Positions 47,922 to 59,382 of a DNA stretch of 64,000 nt are shown here, one piece after another. The stretch lies in contig CM075778.1 of the NCBI GenBank assembly GCA_037974665.1, positions 7,491,001-7,555,000 of the forward strand, given 5' to 3'. Numbering within the stretch: the stretch's first letter is position 1; the number at the start of each line of letters is the position of its first letter. The notes beneath the pieces are model-generated. The model made no database searches and was not told where the DNA came from. It saw only the letters and a program-made list of their open reading frames with translations. Made by a program: the position numbers and the translations under genes. Source of the stretch: Ehretia macrophylla (lineage: Eukaryota > Streptophyta > Magnoliopsida > Boraginales > Ehretiaceae).

Positions 47922-49369
47922 AGCAGAATTTAAACATAGTAAAGTATAGAAAAAACTGTAAAGTATCAGAGCAATAATCATCAAGCAAATGAACATTCAA
48001 ACAGCGGATTTACAGAAGAAATCAAGTAAGGTCTGTTGTCCTTCCATCAACTTCTCAAGGTCAGCCATGATCTTCTCCTGATTGGCTTTAACAGTGGCTT
48101 GATCATTACGCAGCTCATGGACTTCATTCTAATGTTTCTGCACCTGTTGCAACAACACATCAGAAGATGTTGCAGAAGTTAGTCCAACATTACCTTCAGC
48201 TCGAGGCTCCCCCTGAATATCTACTGACCCTGCAAAAACTTGGGAAAAAACTCCTGAACGAGTGGATATCATTCTTGCTTTCAAGAAACCTGTAAAACAA
48301 TGTCCTAGCAATTTCTCAAGAAGATGAAGTGGTGAGTAGAGAAAAGATGAGAGAGAAATCTGTGTGAGATAATGAGAAGCCTTAGATTAGCAAACTTTAT
48401 AGAAGAGAGACTTTTGCAATGACTAGAGTCCTAGATTAACATGCAACAATGCCACAAGTTTTATGGAATTCAAACTCTTTTGAAGTGTCACCATTTTCCA
48501 ACTCACCAATGTCAACATATATTTACCATATCATCAAACAGATTTGGTGCCAAAAAAAAAAAACTTATCTTCCCCTTTTTTCTTTTGTGTTACGGCACAA
48601 GTTTAGTGAGAAAGATTGTTTCAGTATATGTTGCAACATTACTTCACCAATCAGCCACTTAAGCACTTAAACTTATGAATTATTTCTCAAACATAAAACA
48701 ATGAATGTCACATAAAATCCACATTGATTGTGTTGTCATCAACAAGAAATTAGATTTATTCAATATTAAATCACACAAGAATTTATAACTTGAACCATGT
48801 GTGTGTGTGTGTGAAAGCTATATAAAGATCTTTCTTGAAATTCCTCAAAATCAGGCTTTGCAAGATTTAGAATTTAAAACAACCTATTCAAACAACCTGA
48901 TCGTCTAATCACATTGCAAAAAAAATTCTTATTTTTTTTTCTTTTTCAAAAAAAAAATATTGGACTTGGTAGCTTTCACTCTAGAACCTTCAATCTGGTC
49001 TAAGTAGCTTTTTTCAATCTCTACTTTCTTTCTTTGTTTTTTGCTTTTGTTTTTTTTTTATATCTCTTTTTTTCTTTCATGAGTGAATTGAGTACAGGAA
49101 TTGATAAAGAGACTTCTCTTAATATCCAGAGTTACTAGGAAGTTCAAATTCCTGCATTTGCAAACCATTAAAATCAGTTTCTTAATCAGATCAAAATATA
49201 GTATGCACAAGAAGTATGATTCAAATAATAAATCTCAAGTTGATTTAATTACTAAACTTTCACATCTCTTGAGACACATCACTTTTATGTTTCAATGCAT
49301 GTGCCAACATTAATTGGTACAAATACCAATAGCCTTTCTCAAAACTTCAAATCTCACAGAGTCAAGTGC
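47922..49369 (-). other. Copia A 3' internal region, right of the solo LTR
   Basis: Mostly non-coding. On the minus strand about 48010-48310 gives a broken frame with a coiled-coil look (SSDVLLQQVQKH, stop, NEVHELRNDQATVKANQEKI), which resembles an accessory frame downstream of pol. It is interrupted and not assigned to a family. T-rich tracts follow (48550-49080). Confidence 0.5.
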
Positions 49370-50458
49370 CTTAGTGAAAATGTCTGCTAGCTGATGTTCT
49401 GTTGCAACATATTCTAGAACAATCTTTTTTGTTTCAATTACACCATTTTGTTGTGATGTCTTTTGGTGCTGAAAACTCATGTGTTATTCCTTGTTTAGTG
49501 CAAAATTCAGAAAATGCAAAGTTCTCAAATTCCCTACCGTGATCATTTTTTATTCTAACAACCTTTCCTATGTTGCAACTTTTCTTTGTTTTTAACCTTA
49601 AGCACAAATTTTTGAATGCATCAAATGTGTCAGATTTTTCTCTACCCAGATTTGTTTCAAGTTTTGTTGCGACAAATCAACTCTTATGTTTGGTGAATTC
49701 TTAGGCTTACCATAAAAGAAAGAATTGACAAACATACCTCTTTTGAGATCGTCAATATACCTATAGCATCGTGGTCTGATGTATCCAAGAACACCGCAAT
49801 AATGACAGATTGGGACAAACCTCATTCGTTTTTCTTCTGAATTTTTTGCCTTTGTTGCAGGCGGTGTTGCAACAGCCGGTTTTAGCTTCGGTTCCTCAGT
49901 TTCTTTGACAAAGATAGTTTTGCCAGTTGATGTACCTCCTTGGTAACTAAGTCCAGTATGATTTGCATTTGGCTTTTGAATTGACAGCATATGATTAAGC
50001 TTCAAAGTTCAGAAATTTAGCATCTTCACATTCCGCTGAGTCTGTTTCAACACCTGTTGTAACTCTTCAATTTTCAATTGACTTTTGGCTGCTTGGATCT
50101 GATGATTTCTCACAGATTTTGATAACTCAGCTTTTTGTTCCTCCAATTCATTAATCTTTTCTTCAAGCTCTTGATTCTTATTGCACACAATTAGCCATTT
50201 TTCATACATCTCCTTATATGATTTCATGATTCCTTCTTCATCCAGATCATCATCACTCTCAGTTTCTGAAATCATTCTGCTTTCATCTGATACCACATGT
50301 TCTATTGTGGTCGTTGTTGCAATGGCTGGTGCGACATCGGCTGAACCAGACTTTCTGCCATTCTGTCCTGTTGCAACAGTGAATGCAACATAGTTGCTGG
50401 TGTGTCCCATGTCACTTTCAGAATAATTATTTGAATCTTTATCACAAGTTGTGTCCAT
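49370..50458 (-). pseudogene. Copia A shortened gag plus integrase fragment
   Basis: The ATG at 50458 starts MDTTCDKDS and passes straight into the acidic gag C-terminal half (MGHTSNYVAF). The UBN2 capsid domain present in B and C is deleted, just after the first three codons. A coiled coil follows (QELEEKINELEEQKAELSKS), then a zinc knuckle with H to Y (CHYCGVLGYIRPRC) and LKQIWVEK. A shift leads into an integrase core piece (VRIKNDHGREFENFAFSEFC, ITHEFSAPK), then VATEHQLADIFTKALDSVRF, the RNase H tail, near 49340-49410. Reverse transcriptase is absent. Confidence 0.78.
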
Positions 50459-50519
50459 ACCTGCAAAAACAGCCAGAAAAGCTTTCCCAAAAAGAAGATC
50501 TAACTGAGTTAATTTAGTA

Positions 50520-50537
50520 ACCTGCTCTTGATGCCAA
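50520..50537 (-). promoter_or_regulatory. Primer-binding site of copia A
   Basis: On the minus strand the sequence beside the LTR reads TTGGCATCAAGAGCAGGTT, the same tRNA-Met variant as copia C. Confidence 0.7.
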
Positions 50538-50538
50538 T

Positions 50539-51358
50539 TGTAAATTTCTGGCTCTTAATCAATTTGATAATTAAATAAATCAACTAAGTAAAATTTGCAG
50601 GAAAATAAATTTGTTGCAACAAATGTAAGGACACAAAAATTTTAACGTGTTTCAACCAACTAGGTCTACGTCTACGCAGCCACTCCCTGGCCAACAAACC
50701 AGTCCACTAAGTTTTAAGAGATTACAGACACCAATGGAAACTTACACAATTGAAGACTCCATCTTAACCCTTGCTGCCTAGGTATAAGACTCCCTTAGTA
50801 GATTATCTAGTTTAGTAAGCTCTCATCGACTTACAAAAGTTCTCTCCCAAAGAATGTATACTAAAATATAAATAAAAGAGTCTTGAAACTCTAGATGAAT
50901 TGGTCAATACATATGTCTAAAACAAACTATATTGCAACACTAATTAGAACATTCAGTAAACTCTGTTTCATAACATGTTGCATTACGACTTAACACAGAC
51001 TGCCTACACCTAACTCACGATTCAGCTACTTATTTACTACTCACTACTTGCTGCACTTCAACTGAGAATTGAGACGCCTATTTATAGAGCTTGGTGCAGA
51101 TATCGAGTATAGGTAGGAGTATCTTCAAGGTTATCTCTTTTGCACAAGAGTTCTTGATAGCTTGAACCTTTATCACCTTATCACCTTATCTCCAAAGATG
51201 TAGAAACTCTTCTTACAATAAACTTTATTTGAACTTAAACTCATCATGGCAACTTACCTACACAAACAAAACTCTACAAGCAATATCCACACAATAATAT
51301 CCATAATTTTTACTAAAAACATAGCCAATAAAACATTAGCGAAAATCAAATCGTAACA
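50539..51358 (-). repeat. 5' LTR of copia A
   Basis: On the plus strand it runs TGTAAATTTCTGGCTCTTAA to AATCGTAACA. A tandem TATCACCTTA duplication near 51177 is specific to this copy, while a stretch near 50845 (opposite CTGAGAACACACCTTC) is deleted relative to the left LTR. Confidence 0.92.
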
Positions 51359-51544
51359 GCTTTCATGCGTTTCCAAGTTTTAGAGTCTCTGACTCTAACT
51401 TGAACATCCAAGTTTACCTCCGGCAGAAAGCATCTTATTTTCCCATCCAGTTATCCTGTTTTTAACTTTCTGAATTACATCTTCAAACAAGATGCTCTTT
51501 TTCCTTCCTTTGTAGAGTGGAACTCCCAGGTATGTGGTTGAAAA

Positions 51545-52599
51545 TTACTGCCTTTTGAAACCAGCAACTTCAAATATGATATTAGCTCTAGTAACAGGAG
51601 TGAGCGAAGCAAAAAAATAACCACTCTTTAAATGGTTAACTTTTCGCCTAGAAATTTTTTCATAATCAGCAACAAACTTCCTCACTCTAGACAAGCAATT
51701 TTTACTTCCATTGGTGAAGATAGCAATATCATCAGCAAATGCAAGATGAGATATATATATATATATATATATATATAGAAGAACCAGTGTTAAACTCATA
51801 GATGGATATGATCTAAAGAGATGATAGAGGCCTCTAGACAAAAATTCTGCAGCAATGATGAACAAAGAAGGAGATATTGGATCTCTTATCTGAGTCCCCT
51901 TCCAGATTTGAAGAAACCACAGCTTTTCCCATGTACCAGTAAAGAGAACCAACAATTAGATATACAATTTTTACTTTTTGTAATCCAGTCACCATTAAAG
52001 CCAAATGATTCAAGCATAAAATAAATGAAATTCCAGTTGAGCCTATCATATGCTTTCATCATATCAAGTTTCAACATAATGTTACCTCTTTTTGTTTTGT
52101 GATCCAATTTGTGCACAAGCTCTTGGGCCAACAAAATATTGTCTTCAATATGTCTTCCAGGAACAAACCTACTATGTTGTTCGGATATCACCTTTGGGAG
52201 AATTTTTGCTAATCTGCCATTCAACAGTTTAGTTAAAATTTTATTTAAAACATTACATAAGTTGATAGGCCTGAACTCAGTCCATTTTCTAGGAGCTGAG
52301 GTTTTTGGGATAATGGCAATCGAAGTAGTAGTAATTCCCTTGGGAATATCTGAATGAGAAAAGAAATCAAGGACTGCCTCGTGAAGGTCATTAGCATTGA
52401 TATCCCAACAATCTTGATAAAAGACTGTTGAAAAGCCATCAAGCCCTGTCGCACTATTTCCATCAATTGAAAAAACCACATCTTTCATTTCTTCCAAAGT
52501 ATGGGGATCATTAACCATTTTGTTGTCTTCCTCTGTCACCAGTTTAGAAATGAAATCAATATGAGAAGGAAGCCAGCAAGAATGATCCTCTTTAAGCAA
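51545..52599 (-). pseudogene. LINE reverse transcriptase
   Basis: On the minus strand two overlapping frames give the plant L1 reverse transcriptase: NSATGLDGFSTVFYQDCWDI, SIAIIPKTSAPRKWTEFRPI, LNGRLAKILPKVISEQHSRF, KLDMMKAYDRLNWNFIYFML, then SPSLFIIAAEFLSRGL and the catalytic LAFADDIAIFT. Both aspartates of FADD are present. A frameshift near 51900 and an AT microsatellite inserted before FADD (51751-51776) break it. It is continuous with the linker on its right. Confidence 0.9.
51751..51776. repeat. AT dinucleotide repeat inside the LINE RT
   Basis: About 13 AT units just before the FADD region, giving an YIYIYI run in translation. It appears to have expanded after the element died. Confidence 0.85.
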
Positions 52600-52642
52600 A
52601 TTGCTAAAAAAAAATTATAGCGTCTTCTTTAATCTCCTGAAT

Positions 52643-53098
52643 CTAGTCAATTGTATCACCATTATCTTTATCAATGCTCCAAATATAGTTTCTGATATGT
52701 CTTTTCTTTACCAACGTATGAAAAAATTTTGTGTTAGTATCACCTTTCCTAAGCCAATTAATGCCAGCTTTTTGTTGCCAATAACATTCTTCAATGGCTA
52801 ATCTTTTGTTTAACAATGCCTCAACTTTTTGCAAGTTTTCTTTATTAACAAGAGTAGGGTTAACCATAAACAACTCTTCTTTTTCCTTTGCCTCTAGCTC
52901 AGCCTCTTTAACAGCTTGGAAGATATCCCCAAAATTATTTTTATTCCACACTTTAAGAGCAGCCTTTACTCTCTTTTGCTTAATCTAGAATTTTCACATC
53001 CGCCTGCTATAAGAATCCATTTTCCAATTCTCCTTAACTATTTGCTTAAACTCTTGATGTTTAGTCCAAGCATTAATAAATCTAAAAGATGAAGGGCC
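52643..53098 (-). pseudogene. LINE endonuclease-RT linker and 5' truncation point
   Basis: The minus-strand frame at 52643-52951 shows the typical linker: WNKNNFGDIFQAVKEAELEA, then CYWQQKAGINWLRKGDTNTK with FFHTLVKKR. To its right the minus strand reads about FRFINAWTKHQEFKQIVKEN (53090-53030). The element stops at 53098 against its duplication, so the endonuclease and ORF1 are missing. Confidence 0.8.
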
Positions 53099-53116
53099 AA
53101 TTATAGTGATAATTAT

Positions 53117-53455
53117 AAATAATATTGGTAAACAATAACAATAATTTTAATATATAATGAGAATAAGGTAATATATAAAAATAATAATAATAATATTGAG
53201 AAAGGATAAACATATTACATAATAACAAAAGAGCAATCATATTACTATACAAGTTATGCTCAATATAACTTTGGTATACTTATTGTCAAACATGAGCTTG
53301 AAATCAATATTTGAATTCCTATATTTGTTTCTAGAGTATACTAAGCATGACATAAGCTTTCACAAGTTCATTTGATTTCTACTTCCATTCAATTCCTTAC
53401 CTCATTTTAATCTTGTCCAAATTTAATCAAGAATATCAATTACTACCTTAGCAAC
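53117..53455. mobile_element. AAT-rich DNA element, right part
   Basis: Read on the minus strand it starts near TTGCTAAGGTAGTAATTGAT and continues AATTGAATGGAAGTAGAAAT, CAAATGAACTTGTGAAAGCT and GCTCATGTTTGACAATAAGT. It thus matches the left half of the element in AHP intron 3 block by block. The LINE interrupts it on the left, and the remainder is probably at about 36560-36909. Confidence 0.65.
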
Positions 53456-54416
53456 TACAACATTTTTGCTAAATTTTTCACTACTCAGTTGACAGCTTTG
53501 TCATCTCTCCTATTGATGTGTAGGATCTAGATATTATGCAATTTTTCTTCAAGGAGTTCCACCTCTTCCATTACAATCTGAGATCTTCTGTTTCACCTTT
53601 GCCAAGTTATCTTCTACTAAGATAATAAAAAAAATAACAAACTGCTCTCTAACAGCTTGAACTTTTAGATAATATAATCACTTAATATAGTATCAAAACC
53701 TATGTTTCAAATCATATCTAGGTTCAATTCTTGTTGCTACTAATTTAAAACATTTAAACTATCAATGTGCAAAGCTAAAAAATAAACCTAGCTACTTGAA
53801 CGTGTGAAGTTTTAGATGCGGTGGTAGTTTAATACCTACTAGGGTTAAAGCCATTAAAGGAGTGAACCCCCTCCCCTCTAATCATTTTAAATTGTTTTAA
53901 AGAATATGTGTATTTTTAAGGTATTTTTAGGTTAAAAAATTAATTTTAGCCCTACTGAAAAAATATCTATCTTGGATCCAGCGATGTTGCCTCTAGCTAG
54001 CGTTGGGTAATTTTGCTTTTATAAACACTTTTACTTTAATGAATTCTACTACTTTGACTGTAGACCCTTAAAATTACAATTAACATTACGTGATTTTTAC
54101 TTCTGTAATTTCTTTTTTAGTGGGCACTAAAACTTGCTAATTCCAAAAGACAAAGTTTGTCGTATGAGGATACGTAGACCATTGATGGTAGAGCTATATA
54201 TGTTGGAGGTCAGGATTTTCCCCTCCCTCTTAACAAAGGATAAAGGGATACTTATAGGGATTCTCTAATAAATGGTTTAAGTTGGACCCAATGTCATATG
54301 GATTTGAGTTAATCCAAACCCGACCTATTATCTGAGTCTAAGGCCTAAGCCTTGGCCCAATTTTGGCCACTACATCTAAAAAATGAAGATTGCAACAGAT
54401 AACAATTTTCTTCAAT
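53456..54416. other. Intergenic DNA with old repeat fragments
   Basis: No gene. ATAGTATCAAAACCTATG near 53687 followed by CTAGGTTCAATTC resembles a decayed TRIM or LTR start. GGGTTAAAGCCATTAAAGG to CCTACTGAAAAAATATCTA (53842-53970) resembles the body of the hAT-like MITE at 30709. Confidence 0.4.
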
Positions 54417-54425
54417 TCCTAATTA

Positions 54426-55845
54426 GGGTAAATTGCACGACGGTCCCCTTTGTTATACCGAAAATGCGCATAAAACCATTTGTTATAGAAAGTAGCAAAT
54501 AACCCCCTATGTTTTACCCGAATGTTGTACAGTAAACTTCACCGTTTAGATCTCTATCCTAATTAGGGTAAATTTTACGCATGTAGCTCGCAACTGGGAT
54601 CTATTTTCTATTTAGAAAGTTATTTTAATACCCTCCAAAGTTTCTTATGACTTCGTTCCAAGCTAAGCCAAAACCATTTGCATCCAAACAAGATCTGAGC
54701 TTATAAGAGTGAAAAAGCTAAGCAAGTGAATTCTTCCGAAATTATTTTCTTCACAAAGTTGCAAAGGAAGGGAGTTAGAACTCACATCGAATCGACAGTT
54801 TCAAGACTTGGTGAGTGTTTCAAATTATTTTTCTTTTTTTGTTTTGAAATTTATATCTACGGTAATAGGTCTAATTAACAATTTTGTAGATGATTCAAGA
54901 ATGTTGAGTTTCAGTACTATAAATTTGAATAATACAGAGCTAGACTTGCATTATTTGAACACTAGATGCTATTGTCGAAGATTGACGGTTATTTTCATTG
55001 AAAACCACATTTGTGAACACTAGTGATATTCTTTACCTGAAACAAACAGTTAGAAATATTATTACATTACATTTCACAAAACTTATATTTCTGGGAAATT
55101 ATAAACAATGTATTTATGATATCAGGAAAAAAAATGCATATTGCTCTGTCTGATATCAGAAAGGTGGCAATAACATCCTTCTGATATCAGAAAAAATGCA
55201 TACTGAATGACAACACACCTATAAATTTTTAAAAAGGATTATACTTCCAGAATAAAAAAAGACAACTCATGTCAATTTTAGGGACCACATCAAAAAACTA
55301 ACCTAAAGTGAAACACCCATCAAAAAATAATGTCAAAGAAGCAAAATAGAATGAATATATAACATATTTTAATATAAAACACAACAAAAATTTACAATTT
55401 TAGTTGCGATAAGAGAAAATCTAACAGAACCTGTAAATTCAGTTTCAATAGGCGCATACCTCACCAACAAGTACAACGTACGTAAGTTGCAATATATGCA
55501 ATAATCTAACAAAGAATCTTGCACACACATGATTCACAGTTAAAATCGTAGATTAAATGTGTTTTTTTGGAGTTTCTCACTCTAGAAGATGATAGTTTCT
55601 CTCTCTAGGGTTTGTGAAATAATTGGAATGTTTTAGAATTTGGTAAATATGCTTGTGACTTATTTTTTGATATAAGGGCATTATGATCTTTTCACAAAAT
55701 CTATTAGTCAAAGCTGACAGAAATTAACATTAGGCGAGGATGCAATGTTTCGTATTAACATAAGGGATTGAATGTTACTTTTCATAACAAATGGTCTACG
55801 GTGTAACTTTCGTAAAATATAGGGGGAGTAAACTGTATTTTACTC
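54426..55845. mobile_element. MULE-like non-autonomous element, 9-bp TSD
   Basis: Ends are GGGTAAATTGCACGACGGTC and, in reverse complement, GAGTAAAATACAGTTTACTC, with similarity continuing through ACCATTTGTTATAGAAAGTA against ACCATTTGTTATGAAAAGTA over about 100 bp. TCCTAATTA is duplicated at 54417-54425 and 55846-55854, the 9-bp size typical of Mutator-like elements. No transposase is visible. TCCTAATTAGGGTAAATTTT recurs inside at about 54549. Confidence 0.8.
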
Positions 55846-55854
55846 TCCTAATTA

Positions 55855-56532
55855 TAATCCTACACTGGCCAACACACACATTCGCCATTAACTGTCCCAA
55901 GAGGTTGACGAACGGATGAAACCTCTTCCAAAATGATCATCTAAGGGAGAAAAACTAGGTTCAAGACTATGCATGAGCACCACCTTAGGTAAAAAGAAGA
56001 ATCAGATTAGGAGATAAAAAAAACTTAAACTGCTTTTTCTCCACACTGAAGAATGGGACGTGGACAAGACTGACTAGAGAATCCAAGTGTGTTTCTTGGA
56101 GGCAAAGCAATACCTTTAGGAATTAGGGGAAAAGATTATACCACTGCAATATCAGAGAAAAAAAAAAGTATTTCTTTTGTTTTTTTGTCGAAAATAATCC
56201 GATGTCTTAATCATGTCCTTTTAACAAATATGGGACATCAAACAGACTTTGAGAGTACCGCTCTTTCAAGTAATTTATTACTTATTTCGTTTCAAATTAA
56301 ATATTTTTATTTTTTAGTTATATTAAGATAATCTCCAATTTTCATAGGAAAAACTTTTATATATCATTTAGAAAATAATATTACCTATATTTTCTTCTTT
56401 AGATCTACATGTATCCTATTTACATTTAAAGGCTTAATTAAAGAATCAAAAAGTATGTACGGCTTCGACTTGACCTTGTATTATATTTTACTTTCAACTC
56501 TTTCGGTAACATTTATGTCAGATCAAAATAAG
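55855..56532. other. Intergenic DNA, nothing recognised
   Basis: No supported gene. The 80-codon frame at 56089-56331 has no recognisable motif. Confidence 0.4.
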
Positions 56533-56546
56533 AATATTAATTATAG

Positions 56547-56742
56547 CCCCTAGAGCATGGTACAACGGTAGCGGCAGTAAAATTATTTTTACGAGGTTGC
56601 AGGTTTAACACTCTCCAATACTCTGAAGTTCCACCCTTGACTGATCTGATTCATACGTGGGGACGCACCGCTTCAGCCGGAGATTTACAAGTTGGTAATT
56701 GAGCTCTACTAGTTAAATTTCTACATCATTTAAAAAAACAAA
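56547..56742 (+). mobile_element. Au-like tRNA-derived SINE
   Basis: Box A-like GCATGGTACAACGGTAG (56555) and box B-like GAGGTTGCAGGTTTAA (56593) mark the polymerase III promoter. The body ends in A-rich TTTAAAAAAACAAA. The flanks AATATTAATTATAG (56533-56546) and AATATTTATTATAG (56743-56756) form a 14-bp target duplication with one mismatch. Confidence 0.88.
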
Positions 56743-56756
56743 AATATTTATTATAG

Positions 56757-57414
56757 AGATAGTACTATAATATTATTAGTGCTATAAAACATTACTTATA
56801 AGTGGGCTGTCTCTTCTTGAATATGTGTCTTTGAACGATTTGAGGGTAATATGCTCAGCATCCAATTGAAAATATCTAAGAAAATGCTGATCGATAATGT
56901 AATTATATGCATGCTTTTGATCGACAGCAAAAATGTGTATGCCTACTTTTGGATAAATTCTGTCTTATGTTTAGGAAAAAGTTGTGTGTACGTGTGTGTG
57001 TGGGTGCGTCTATTAATAGAATCATTTTAGAAAAAGATTGCATGTCTAAAAGTGGATGATTTGCAGTCGAATTAGTATATGCCGCAGCAATAATATTGTT
57101 CCTTTGTCTTAGAATTTATACTAAAATTGGTGAATCTTATTATGAGGGTGCCAAGCAGCCATTCGTACTCCTTGATATGCTTATATACAATATAATATTA
57201 TGCCTGGGGTGGAATTGGATGAAGTGACAGAAGTTTTAAAAATTCAAAAAAAATGTTACGAGAAGACGAGTCGTTCTACTACCCATCAATTGATTATGTT
57301 AACCTTAATGGAGTCACTTGAGGTGTATGGACGATAAGGCAGATGCTTGCTTACTCTTAAGTCTTTTTTATTTTTTATTTTCCTTATAACAAGGAACTAA
57401 CTATAATTTTTTTG
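56757..57414. other. Intergenic DNA, nothing recognised
   Basis: AT-rich sequence with a short GTGTGT run near 56988. No gene or bounded repeat was identified. Confidence 0.4.
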
Positions 57415-57865
57415 GGAAGAATTATGCAAATGGTTTCCACTGTTTCAAATATTTTCAAGTTAGTCCCTATTGAAATTTAAATTAGTCCCTATAATTTAAA
57501 TTAATCCTTAGGATTTTTATAAAGCAGTCAATTTGTCCCCTAATGTTAAAAATGATGTTAATTTTTACAGAAATGAGAAGTAACACAAGGATAGAATGAA
57601 AAATGTATTATAACATTCTCATAAAAGTTCAATTCAGTCCTTAAAAGTTAATAAATAAATATAATTTAGTCCCTAAGCTCAATTCAGTCCTTAAAAGTTA
57701 ATAAATAAATATAATTTAGTCCCTAAGCTTGTAAAAAAATCAACTTAGTCTCTAAACTTACAGAATATTTCAATTTTGTCTCTAATTCATTTTCATCTTT
57801 CTCTTTTCCTTCACCTTCATCAATATACACCTACCACTCTCACCCCTCACATCCCTCCTTTACAC

Positions 57866-57928
57866 ACATATACATACATACATACATACATATACATACA
57901 TACATACATACATATATATATATATATG

Positions 57929-57975
<47 letters not shown>

Positions 57976-57985
57976 ATATATATAA
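57866..57985. repeat. TACA/TA microsatellite
   Basis: Runs of TACA followed by TA and TATG repeats between the inverted arms. The Tyr/Ile-rich frame crossing it is an artefact. Confidence 0.9.
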
Positions 57986-58011
57986 TACAAATAAACATAT
58001 ATACATATAAA

Positions 58012-58505
58012 TTAATACTCGATAAATTAATAATCTCTTTTAAATAATAAAAATATCCGGTCCCGACTTGGAACCAGTGTAAAAAGTTAATAATTTTAAT
58101 AAAATTATAAGATAATTCATTTTAAATATTTTCTTTGTATTTTATCGACTCAAATATTTCATAAATTAATAATTAGTTAAAAATTACATAATAAATTGAC
58201 TATGAGATTAGAGAAACTTGTTCTAATCCTAATCCATACGAGATTAGAGAAACTTTTTCCAATCATTCTAAATTAGAATCTTATCCTCTATTCTGATTAG
58301 AATTTTATACTTGTCTTTTCAAATTGGTTTGAAAAAATATGAGTCACTTTTCAAAAAGATACCATAAATATAATATGTTGACTATTACATCAAAAAGACT
58401 AAAAATATCTCGATAAATTAATAATTATTAATTTATCGATAAATTGATATCTCACTAAATTAATAGAATTTAGAGGTCCTAACAGTATTAATTTAAAGAG
58501 GTTAT
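58012..58505. mobile_element. AT-rich MITE-like element inside the long-TIR element
   Basis: The left part has AATACTCGATAAATTAATAA and ATATCCGGTCCCGACTTGG. The right part has ATCTCGATAAATTAATAATT followed by ATTAATTTATCGATAAATT, and ends near AATTTAGAGGTCCTAACAG and TTAAAGAGGTTATA. These CGATAAATTAATAA blocks in both orientations suggest an inverted-repeat element. Boundaries are approximate. Confidence 0.5.
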
Positions 58506-58930
58506 ATTATATATACACAACACCTTAACCAAAAAACAAAAACACAACACATATACGATGTGAACACAAACACGTACACACATCCCTGCACCACTCCCCC
58601 ACCCTCATACCCTTTGCACTCTTATCGTGTAACCAACCCCCAATAACCCCCACCCCCGTGTAGGGTATATGTGTGTGTGTGCGTGAGAATGTAATAAATT
58701 AATAAAAAGACTGATACAAAAAATAAATACAAGAAAATAGAAAGAGATACACGTCCGTCAAGTTGACTTAATAGTAATATGATCAACTCCCATATGATGA
58801 AAAAAAAAAAGTAAAAGGTCCCTAGCTTGGTTTGTGTGTGTTTTGGATTTAAGGTAAGCTTTGAAGTCGTAGCTTGCTGGTTTTTCCTTCATCCAATCCA
58901 TAACAAATCGTTTTTTTCTCAAGATGTTAT

Positions 58931-59005
58931 GTGTATATATATATATATATGTGTGTGTGTGGATATACGTGTGTTTGTATGTGTGTTATATATATGTATA
59001 TTTGT
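58931..59005. repeat. AT/GT microsatellite
   Basis: TATATATATATATATG followed by GTGTGTGTGG and further TGTG/TATA runs. Reading frames over it are not genes. Confidence 0.85.
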
Positions 59006-59382
59006 GTAAGGAGTGGAGGTGGTAGGTGTAAATTGATGGAGGTGAAGATTGAGGAAGTAGATGAAAATAAATTAGGGATGAAATTAAAATATTTTGTAAG
59101 TTCGGGGACTAAATTAATTTTTTTTACAAGTTTAAAGACTAAATTAAATTTATTTGTAAACTTTAGGGATTAAACTGAATTTTTTTTTAAAAATGTCATA
59201 ATACTTTTTCCATTTTACCTCTGTGTTACTATTTATTTCCATTAAATTTAACATTGTTTTTAACGTCAGGATCCAAATTAACCACTTTTTAGAAACAATG
59301 AGAACTAATTTGAGCCGTATGAAACGATGAGGACTAACTTGCAAAAGCTGAAAATAATAGGGACCATTTGCATAATTTTTCC

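Larger units (their letters stand above)
38534..51358 (-). mobile_element. Copia element A, non-autonomous, TSD GCTTT
   Basis: A minus-strand Ty1/copia element inserted in the LINE. Its 3' LTR is at 38534-39368 and its 5' LTR at 50539-51358, with GCTTT at 38529-38533 and 51359-51363. Without the solo LTR insertion (39706-47916) it is about 4.6 kb. It retains a shortened gag, a piece of integrase and the RNase H tail, and lacks reverse transcriptase. It is related to copia B and C in LTR and gag, but has a different set of deletions. Confidence 0.92.
36928..53098 (-). mobile_element. L1-clade LINE, 5'-truncated, carrying a nest of LTR elements
   Basis: A plant non-LTR retrotransposon on the minus strand. 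Its 3' A-rich tail appears on this strand as TATTTTTATTTATTTTTTAGG at the left boundary, and an exact 18-bp duplication flanks it. Without the copia insertion (38534-51358) it is about 3.3 kb. It keeps the linker after the endonuclease, reverse transcriptase, zinc-knuckle and RNase H regions, but the endonuclease is missing, so it is 5'-truncated. Coding parts carry stops and shifts. Confidence 0.9.
57415..59382. mobile_element. Long-TIR DNA element (~450-bp inverted arms)
   Basis: The left arm starts GGAAGAATTATGCAAATGGT; the right end in reverse complement reads GGAAAAATTATGCAAATGGT. Similarity continues inward through TTAGTCCCTA- and AAATTAGTCCC-type blocks to CACCTTCATCAAT and CACCTACCACT against the reverse complement of AGTGGAGGTGGTAGGTG. 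The arms (about 57415-57860 and 58990-59382) enclose microsatellites and an AT-rich insert. No target duplication and no transposase were seen, so it may be MULE-like or foldback. The left arm also has a 50-bp tandem duplication (57630-57729). Confidence 0.75.

Noticed and set aside
57776-57985. 69-codon Tyr/Ile/His-rich frame
   Set aside because: It runs through TACA/TA microsatellite sequence within a long-TIR element.
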